Origin: Desulfovibrio sp. | GTDB taxonomy: Bacteria > Desulfobacterota > Desulfovibrionia > Desulfovibrionales > Desulfovibrionaceae | Reading direction: 5' to 3' | DNA: 7,508 nucleotides | Assembly (NCBI GenBank): GCA_009773975.1 | Contig: VSMX01000059.1 | Location: 3,378 to 10,885, forward strand | Shown: piece after piece, positions 5,676-7,508 of the stretch | Layout: each line of letters starts with the position of its first letter | Numbering within the stretch: the stretch's first letter is position 1 | Notes under the pieces: generated by a model | Told to the model about the DNA's origin: nothing | Database searches by the model: none | The model's input: only the letters and a program-made list of their open reading frames with translations | Made by a program: the position numbers and the translations under genes

Positions 5676-6158
5676 CTACATGGCGCAGAGCATGCTGATG
5701 TCCTCGCTGGAAAGCAGGCGATCAAGATCGAGCATGATCAAAAGCCGGTCGGCAAGCTGGCCGACACCGGAAATATAGTCGGATTCAACTCCGGCCACAA
5801 CTGGCGGCGGCGGCCCGACTGTGCTTGCGGGAATACGCAGAACCTCCGAAACGGCATCCACCACAAAACCAACTATGATGGAATTGATTTCGATGACTAT
5901 GATGCGCGTATCCTTGTCTTCCGGTCTTGGCGCCAGGCCAAAACGACGCCGCAGATCAATAATGGGAATGACCTTGCCGCGCAGATTGATGACTCCTTCC
6001 ACAAAATCGGGAGAACGGGGCACCTTTGTTATTTCCATGGTGCGAATGATTTCCTGCACCTTGAGAATATTTACCCCGAATTCTTCTTCACCAATGCTGA
6101 AGGTCACCAGCTGCAGAAGCTCGTCATCCTGTTTTTTCTGACTGGAATCCATTGCCAT
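5676..6158 (-). CDS. cheW: Chemotaxis adaptor protein CheW
   Basis: A 160-residue single CheW domain, the cytoplasmic scaffold that links methyl-accepting chemoreceptors to the CheA kinase. The pattern is clear: LVTFSIGEEEFGVNILKVQEI (17-37), the central VINLRGKVIPIIDLR (56-70) with Arg60 in the receptor-binding NLRG motif, IIVGFVVDAVSEVL (94-107), and a C-terminal helical stretch. It is a complete, normal-length stand-alone CheW, with no CheA, CheV receiver or other chemotaxis gene in the window. The ATG at 6158 is selected by GGAG at 6168-6165 with a 6-base gap; the open frame extends much further upstream but those residues look random and are non-coding leader. It is preceded by a long hairpin-rich gap after dsbD, so it probably has its own promoter, which I could not place. 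Confidence 0.96.
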   Translation of the reverse strand: MAMDSSQKKQDDELLQLVTFSIGEEEFGVNILKVQEIIRTMEITKVPRSPDFVEGVINLRGKVIPIIDLRRRFGLAPRPEDKDTRIIVIEINSIIVGFVVDAVSEVLRIPASTVGPPPPVVAGVESDYISGVGQLADRLLIMLDLDRLLSSEDISMLCAM

Positions 6159-6164
6159 TGGGCG

Positions 6165-6168
6165 CTCC
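6165..6168 (-). promoter_or_regulatory. Ribosome binding site that decides the cheW start
   Basis: GGAG on the minus strand lies 6 bases before the ATG at 6158. It overlaps another in-frame ATG (6170), which has no Shine-Dalgarno sequence of its own. This favours a start at 6158 (MAMDSSQ) over 6170; the ATG at 6152 is also possible. Confidence 0.6.
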
Positions 6169-6170
6169 AT

Positions 6171-6547
6171 TGTGAATTGAGCGGGTGATGATGTGCCGCA
6201 TTTTGCCGGATATTTGCCCGGCAGGACGGCAGACGCAAATTTCAAGAATTGGACGACAATCAATAACCCATAATTTGCCCCCCGTCCATAGTGTCGCGTC
6301 AAGCAACAATAGGCGTACTCCCGAAAGGGATTGCGCGCCGCCAAAGGCGGCGTGAGCAAGGAAGAGACCCGAAGGGCGGCCGCAAGCCGTTTCTGTCAGC
6401 CAGCTTCGCTGGCATACAGAAATCGGCAGAAACGCAAAACCACGTTTTTCGACTTGCGATCTTCTGGCTTTTACGACAATAAAGCCGGGAAAATTCAAGC
6501 CAGGGCACTGATTTGCCCCAAAAAAACGTACCCCAAGGAAACAATTG
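6171..6547. other. Long intergenic region between dsbD and cheW
   Basis: About 375 bases with no supportable gene: frames on both strands are open but show only low-complexity arginine- and serine-rich products caused by the hairpins. Near cheW there is an inverted repeat TGCCGG/CCGGCA (6204-6209 with 6218-6223). The centre is the hairpin cluster described separately. Next to dsbD there is a short GGGC/GCCC inverted repeat near 6506-6520 adjoining a run of seven A, but the T run lies on the wrong side for terminating dsbD. No clear sigma-70, sigma-54 or sigma-28 promoter was found. Confidence 0.5.
6319..6434. repeat. Cluster of five compact hairpins (candidate dispersed repeat or structured RNA)
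   Basis: Five inverted repeats with tiny loops lie end to end. H1 is TCCC/GGGA with a GAAA tetraloop (6319-6330). H2 is CGCCGCC/GGCGGCG with an AAA loop (6336-6352). H3 is CCC/GGG with GAA (6368-6376). H4 is CGGC/GCCG with CGCAA (6377-6389). H5 is TTTCTGT + GCCAGC / GCTGGC + ACAGAAA with a TTC loop and a 2x2 internal loop (6390-6422). CAGAAACG (6427-6434) can compete for the 5' side of H5. On the minus strand the H5 tip reads GCGAAGC and H3 contains CTTCGG, both known as unusually stable hairpin ends. This density is far above the flanks. I cannot name a family. Confidence 0.55.
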
Positions 6548-7508
6548 CTAGCCAGGTTTTTTGCCAAAAGCCTTTTTTGCGGAATCAAAAAGGCTGTCGG
6601 AACCGTAAATATCCCGTAACACCAATGGTTTCAGCGAATCCGGGCCTTGTGGAAACAGGGCTGTCAGGGGAATGCTCTTGCTGCCGAGCATTTCCAGCAA
6701 TTTTTCCGCATAGGGATTGGGGTCTGTAAGATCCACCCGCATAAGCACAGGATTGTATCGGGACGACAGCGCGGCCAGGTTTTTTGCGGTTAGCGCGCTT
6801 GCCTCCACAAACTTGCAATTCGGGCACCAGTCGGCTGTAAATTCCACCAACATTGGTTTGCTGCCCAGGTCTGCCATAAATTTTTTTACCGTAAAAGCCT
6901 GCCAGGCGGGAGTTTTTTCCGCAGGCGCGAGAATCCAGAAAAAAGACGCGCAAATAAAGCCAACAAACAATATTCCGCAAATTCTCCTGCGCAGGACAGG
7001 AGCATCATAGCCGCAAAATTTTCCCCAGAGCCACGCGCAGATCGCGCAGGCCAGCAAGGCGCAAAGAGCCTTGAAATGCAGGGCAACAGGAAGAATTGAA
7101 AGCAAATAGAGGGCAGTGCCAAGCAGCATGAAACCGAGAACCTGCTCAAAAACCAGCATCCAGGCGCCTGGACGGGGCAAAATATTGGCCATTTTGGGAT
7201 CAACGCAGATGACCAGGTAAGGCAGGGACATTCCAAGGCCAACAGCCCAAAAGACAACCATAAGAACCGGCAGCGGCTGGGTGAATGCCCAGGCCAGAAC
7301 ACCGCCAAGCAGGGGGCCGGAACATGGTGTGGCCAAAAAAGTCGAGACCAGGCCAGTAAGGTAGGAACACAGGCGGGGATTGCTGTTTTTGGCATCAAGG
7401 CGCAAATCCATGGCGGGCAAATGAAAAACGCCGAGCATTGAAAGGCCCATCAAAAACACAAGCAGCAGCATGCAGAGCAGAAAGGCGTGGCTCTGGTATA
7501 GCTGGCCC
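6548..7508 (-). CDS. dsbD: Thiol:disulfide interchange protein DsbD, 3' part (partial)
   Basis: The frame is open to the right edge, so the start lies outside; 319 C-terminal residues are visible. The membrane part has several helices of the DsbD beta domain, including FLATPCSGPLLGG (57-69), whose Cys62 is one of the two membrane cysteines that carry electrons from cytoplasmic thioredoxin. The partner cysteine would lie upstream, beyond the edge. After the last helix (about 178-194) comes the periplasmic thioredoxin-like gamma domain, with VEFTADWCPNCK (221-232) holding the redox pair Cys228 and Cys231 and SIPLTALFP (278-286) as the probable cis-proline loop. DsbD passes reducing equivalents to DsbC, DsbG, CcmG or similar periplasmic partners. 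The CPNC dipeptide differs from the CVAC of E. coli. A shorter CcdA-like protein is excluded by the fused thioredoxin domain. The N-terminal alpha domain cannot be checked. The stop codon is TAG at 6548-6550. Confidence 0.93.
   Translation of the reverse strand, partial: GQLYQSHAFLLCMLLLVFLMGLSMLGVFHLPAMDLRLDAKNSNPRLCSYLTGLVSTFLATPCSGPLLGGVLAWAFTQPLPVLMVVFWAVGLGMSLPYLVICVDPKMANILPRPGAWMLVFEQVLGFMLLGTALYLLSILPVALHFKALCALLACAICAWLWGKFCGYDAPVLRRRICGILFVGFICASFFWILAPAEKTPAWQAFTVKKFMADLGSKPMLVEFTADWCPNCKFVEASALTAKNLAALSSRYNPVLMRVDLTDPNPYAEKLLEMLGSKSIPLTALFPQGPDSLKPLVLRDIYGSDSLFDSAKKAFGKKPG

Noticed and set aside
6124..6588. Open frames on both strands through the dsbD-cheW gap, including long N-terminal extensions of CheW
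   Set aside because: Their translations are arginine/serine/cysteine-rich products of the hairpin cluster, without ribosome binding sites; cheW has a better start at 6158.
6569..6595. AGCCTTTTT/AAAAAGGCT inverted repeat at the end of dsbD as a terminator
   Set aside because: It lies before the dsbD stop codon, so termination there would leave a message without a stop; it most likely reflects A-rich lysine codons.

Overview
This looks like an ordinary chromosomal stretch from a Gram-negative bacterium of mid-range GC content. The most economical guess is a deltaproteobacterial (Desulfovibrio-type) sulfate reducer. That guess rests on the style and mix of the proteins (secreted rhodanese, class V aminotransferase, stand-alone CheW, DsbD with a C-terminal thioredoxin domain, many lipoprotein-type signals) and not on a diagnostic marker gene. 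No phage, transposase, CRISPR array or defence locus was found.

Layout. Positions 25-1727 on the minus strand carry a PLP-dependent class I/II aminotransferase followed by an exported rhodanese-domain protein. A short divergent promoter region (about 1728-1810) separates them from a plus-strand lipoprotein whose mature part resembles the PEBP (YbhB/YbcL) fold. This is followed by tRNA-Phe(GAA) at 2289-2364. A hairpin-rich gap (2365-2554) comes next. Then a small uncertain ORF (2555-2746) ends two bases before a Bcr/CflA-type MFS efflux pump, which lies in a probable operon with a CrcB/FluC fluoride channel (ends 4360). The channel gene meets a minus-strand class V aminotransferase (4357-5547) tail to tail with a 4-base overlap. 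Upstream of that, still on the minus strand, are a strong hairpin terminator, a single-domain CheW (5676-6158), a roughly 390-base gap with a cluster of compact hairpins (6319-6434), and the 3' part of dsbD, which runs off the right edge.

Functionally the window is a set of small housekeeping or accessory units, not one pathway: two PLP aminotransferases, two envelope proteins (rhodanese and PEBP-like), DsbD carrying reducing power to the periplasm, export of small molecules and fluoride, and a chemotaxis adaptor. The points most worth a second look are non-coding: the hairpin cluster between dsbD and cheW, and the 35-base near-perfect palindrome downstream of the tRNA. The PEBP-like lipoprotein, which seems to have lost the usual ligand-site residues, is also of interest. 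No claim of a new system is justified from this sequence alone.
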